Shown here piece by piece: positions 61,797 to 64,000 of a DNA stretch of 64,000 bases. Below the pieces are notes generated by a model. It did no database searches. It was given only the letters and a program-made list of their open reading frames with translations, and was not told where the DNA came from. This DNA is from CADCWK01 sp965218235 (GTDB lineage Bacteria; Chloroflexota; Chloroflexia; Thermomicrobiales; UBA6265). The DNA is taken from contig OZ244596.1 in NCBI GenBank assembly GCA_965218235.1, positions 310,001 to 374,000 on the forward strand. Direction: 5' to 3'. Position numbers and translations under genes: made by a program. Numbering within the stretch: position 1 is the stretch's first letter; each line of letters starts with the position of its first letter.

Positions 61797-62434
61797 AGGA
61801 CGTTCGTCCCGGTGGAATCCGGGCGAGGACCGAGCCGATGACGAAGCTGCGCGACGAGATCGTCGTGGACGACATCAATCGGACGCGCCCCATCTACCGT
61901 CACCACCAGCCCGCGCTGACGGTAGATCTCGAGGAGCGGTGCTGTCTCGGTGTGATACTTCTCCAGCCGGCGTCTGATGCCCTCCGGCGAGTCGTCCGTC
62001 CGGCCCCTCGCCATCAACCGCTCGATGAGCTGATCCTCCGGTGCCGAGATCTCGATGACGCCGTCGATCCGCTCGCCACGCGCACCGAGCAGCTCATCGA
62101 GTGACTCCGCCTGTGGCGCGGTGCGAGGGAACCCGTCGAACAGCGCCCCCACCGCCGGAGGGGCATCGGTCTCGATGATCCCGCTCCCAGATCGGGCCTC
62201 GCCGCCGGCGATCGCGTCGAGTCGTTCCGCGACCAGTTGGTTCGTCAGGTCGTCGGTGATCAGGTCACCCCGGTCGTAGATGACCTGGATGGCGCGGCCC
62301 AGGGGGCTCCCGGAGGCGATGGCGGCGCGGAACAACTCTCCGGTCGACAGGTGATGGAGCCGGAAGGCGGGAGCGAGCAGCGCCGCCTGGGTTCCCTTGC
62401 CGGACCCCTGCGGCCCCATGACGATCAGATGCAA
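61793..62434 (-). CDS. adk: Adenylate kinase
   Basis: A 213-aa kinase for 2 ADP to ATP + AMP. It has the P-loop GPQGSGKGTQ, the AMP-binding HLSTGELFRAAI, the DGFPRTAPQAESL block and the LID arginines in RLMARGRTDD. The LID appears short and lacks the Cys4 zinc site. I chose the TTG at 62434 (LHLIVMGPQGSGKG), about 8 bp from AAAGG, because the family starts right before the P-loop; an ATG at 62497 would add 21 unconserved residues. The stop overlaps map. Confidence 0.93.
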   Translation of the reverse strand: MHLIVMGPQGSGKGTQAALLAPAFRLHHLSTGELFRAAIASGSPLGRAIQVIYDRGDLITDDLTNQLVAERLDAIAGGEARSGSGIIETDAPPAVGALFDGFPRTAPQAESLDELLGARGERIDGVIEISAPEDQLIERLMARGRTDDSPEGIRRRLEKYHTETAPLLEIYRQRGLVVTVDGARPIDVVHDDLVAQLRHRLGPRPDSTGTNVL

Positions 62435-62536
62435 CGTCTTACCCTTTGTCTGCGTCGATAGCCGCCGACACCGCGACACGGTCCGGTCGAATGGCAACGC
62501 CCGGCCCTCGTCAATGACCAGGAGCGGGCGCCTGAA

Positions 62537-63853
62537 CTATCGGATGAAGCCTTCGTAATTGCGCATCATCAGTTGCGCTTCGAGCTGACGCATCGTGTCG
62601 ACCGCTACGCCGACCACGATCAGCAGCGAGGTCGATCCCAGCTGGAGCTCGTTGACACCGGTAATCTGCGCCGCGATGAATGGAAGCACCGCCACGACAC
62701 CAAGGAAGACGGCGCCGACCAGCGTGATCCGGTTGAGGACCGTCCGGAGGTACGTCGCGGTGTTCTTGCCCGGCCGGATACCGGGAATGAACGCGCCCTG
62801 CCGCTGGAGGTCCTGTGGAATCTTCTGCTGCTCGAAGACGACGAGGGTGTAGAAGTAGGTGAACGCGACGACCATCAGGAAGTAGATGACGTTGTACTGG
62901 AATGACAGTGGGTTGAAGAATCGCTGGATCCACCCGGCCAGGCTGACGACCCAGTTCTGACCTGAGCTCTGCAGGAAGGTCGCGACCATGCCAGGGAAGA
63001 CCATGATGCTGACTGCGAAGATCAGCGGGATCATGCCGGCCGAGTTCACCTTGAGCGGGATGAATGTCGTGTTCCCACCGTAGACGCGCCCCGAGCGAAT
63101 CCGCTTGGCGTGATGGACGGGAATCCGGCGCTGCCCCTCGTTGATGAGGATGATGCCGACGATCGTCGCCAGACCAATCAGCAGGAACAGGATGGTCCCA
63201 ATGACGTTCTGGGCGGTCGAGTTGCCCGTGACGAGTCCTCCGACGGTTCCCGGCAGGGAGGCGACGATGCCGCCGAAGATGATGATCGAGATACCGTTGC
63301 CGATTCCGTTCTCGGTGATCAGCTCGCCGATCCAGACCAGCAGCATGGTTCCAGCCGCGAGCGACAGCAGGATCGCGACGGTCGGCAGCGCGGTCGCGCT
63401 GCTGAACAGGCCGAAACCCGCGATCAGCGGCGTTCCGGCGGCCGAGGACTGGTTGGAGAACAGGAGCGCCTGGCCATAGGCCTGCAGGAGCGCCAGTGGC
63501 ACCGTCAGGTAATGGGTGTACCGATTGAGCTGGCTACGGCCCTGTTGCCCCTCGTTCGACAGCTCATTGAGCCGGGGAATGATCGGGGTCATCAGCTGCA
63601 TGATGATCGAGGCCGTGATGTAGGGGTAGACCCCCAGCGCGGCGATGGAGAAATTCGTCAGCCCGCTGCCCGAGAACAGGTTCAGTACCTGAAGGATCTG
63701 GCTCTGGGAAACGAAGTCGCTGAGTGCGTTCCGGTCAACGCCTGGCACGGGAATGCTGGCGATGAACCGGAAGACGATGAGCATCCCGACCGTGAAGAGG
63801 ACTTTCGCGCGAAGGTCCGGGATCCGTAACGCGTTGGAAACGGCAGCTAGCAT
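62537..63853 (-). CDS. secY: Protein translocase subunit SecY
   Basis: A 438-aa ten-helix channel subunit of the Sec translocon. It has the N-terminal IPDLRAKVLFTVGMLIVFRF, the plug-region SIPVPGVDRNALSDF, ALGVYPYITASIIMQLMTPIIPRL and the C5-loop QRRIPVHHAKRIRSGR, ending near GSTSLLIVVGVAVDTMRQLEAQLM. Length is normal. The start is the ATG at 63853. It lies between a partial rplO-like gene and adk, as in the standard spc operon. Confidence 0.97.
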   Translation of the reverse strand: MLAAVSNALRIPDLRAKVLFTVGMLIVFRFIASIPVPGVDRNALSDFVSQSQILQVLNLFSGSGLTNFSIAALGVYPYITASIIMQLMTPIIPRLNELSNEGQQGRSQLNRYTHYLTVPLALLQAYGQALLFSNQSSAAGTPLIAGFGLFSSATALPTVAILLSLAAGTMLLVWIGELITENGIGNGISIIIFGGIVASLPGTVGGLVTGNSTAQNVIGTILFLLIGLATIVGIILINEGQRRIPVHHAKRIRSGRVYGGNTTFIPLKVNSAGMIPLIFAVSIMVFPGMVATFLQSSGQNWVVSLAGWIQRFFNPLSFQYNVIYFLMVVAFTYFYTLVVFEQQKIPQDLQRQGAFIPGIRPGKNTATYLRTVLNRITLVGAVFLGVVAVLPFIAAQITGVNELQLGSTSLLIVVGVAVDTMRQLEAQLMMRNYEGFIR

Positions 63854-63908
63854 CGGCGCGTGCTCCTCGCAGTCGACCGGTCAGGCCGTCGAGCAGGGTG
63901 GAAATGGC

Positions 63909-63937
63909 GCTGACCTGGCGAGATTCGCCAGGTCAGC
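63909..63937 (-). terminator. Hairpin between the rplO-like gene and secY
   Basis: A 13-bp perfect stem (GCTGACCTGGCGA at 63909-63921 with 63925-63937) and 3-nt loop, 13 bp after the upstream stop. No full U-tract follows, only TTT a few bases later. It could be an attenuator or mRNA 3'-end element inside the spc operon. Confidence 0.5.
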
Positions 63938-63950
63938 CGGAGCGGTCGGG

Positions 63951-64000
63951 TTACTCGGCATCGGCGGCGTCGGTCGTCGCCTTGGCCGGCCGGCGGATGA
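63951..64000 (-). CDS. rplO: C-terminal end of the gene upstream of secY, probably ribosomal protein L15
   Basis: Only the last 15 residues (IRRPAKATTDAADAE, then TAA) lie in the window; the rest continues past its edge. In the spc operon rplO precedes secY, which is the main basis for the name. The Ala/Asp tail itself is not diagnostic. Confidence 0.5.
   Translation of the reverse strand, partial: IRRPAKATTDAADAE

Overview
The window is about 64 kb of GC-rich bacterial chromosome with short intergenic gaps, many ATGA or GTGA start/stop overlaps and frequent GTG/TTG starts. Several traits point to Chloroflexota, most likely a Thermomicrobia-type lineage (inference, not proven): HrcA/CIRCE and HspR/HAIR heat-shock control side by side, a leucine T-box, system II cytochrome c maturation, a GlgE-type alpha-glucan pathway with a GH57 branching enzyme, and an S10-spc-alpha ribosomal region running rplO-secY-adk-map-rpmJ-rpsM-rpsK-rpoA-rplQ-truA-rplM-rpsI. 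Actinomycetota is the main alternative. I see no insertion sequence, prophage, integrase or CRISPR array.

Layout. 1-3.1 kb: cytochrome c biogenesis (resB cut by the window edge, ccsA, a TlpA/ResA thioredoxin). 3.3-6.7 kb: KDPG aldolase, an NrtR-like pseudo-Nudix regulator translationally coupled to NAD kinase, a VOC protein and a GNAT acetyltransferase. 6.8-16.5 kb: stress block with hrcA-grpE-dnaK behind a perfect CIRCE, a secreted DUF3352 protein, and hspR-clpB behind a promoter carrying a HAIR-like operator. 16.6-21.2 kb: a hypothetical protein, an MFS transporter, glycine decarboxylase subunit 2 and a Uma2-type nuclease. 21.3-24.3 kb: leuS with a complete T-box leader that has a tRNA-Ala(GGC) gene in the terminal loop of its stem III. 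24.4-28.1 kb: DUF192 protein, trehalose-phosphatase, a secreted protein, and a short CysRS/MshC-family ligase. 28.3-31.4 kb: rpsF with a very long tail, ssb, PpiC-type isomerase. 31.5-38.0 kb: membrane protein, CDP-alcohol phosphatidyltransferase plus PatA/HtrB-like acyltransferase, YajQ, a NarL-type two-component pair, MarR regulator. 38.2-52.3 kb: alpha-glucan cluster (glgX, glgE, treS, maltokinase, GH57 branching enzyme, malQ) with an embedded secreted thrombospondin-type-3-repeat protein. 52.4-56.0 kb: mreB, a disordered hypothetical protein, a DEDDh exonuclease and an LLM flavoprotein. 56.1-64 kb: ribosomal/RNA polymerase operon on the minus strand, without infA or rpsD at their usual places.

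How it fits together. The stress block has two independent repressor circuits. TreS, maltokinase and GlgE convert trehalose to maltose-1-phosphate and then to alpha-1,4-glucan; the GH57 enzyme would branch it, and GlgX and MalQ would debranch and recycle it.

The most unusual item is the leuS leader. All canonical T-box landmarks are readable: a CUC leucine specifier opposite an AGUAGUA strand, the GGUGCGA distal loop, AAGGGUGGUAUCGCGG, and a terminator with a U-tract. Between stem I and the antiterminator lies an intact tRNA-Ala, flanked by 17/16-nt complementary arms that form stem III. One transcript therefore appears to sense tRNA-Leu charging and to carry a tRNA-Ala.
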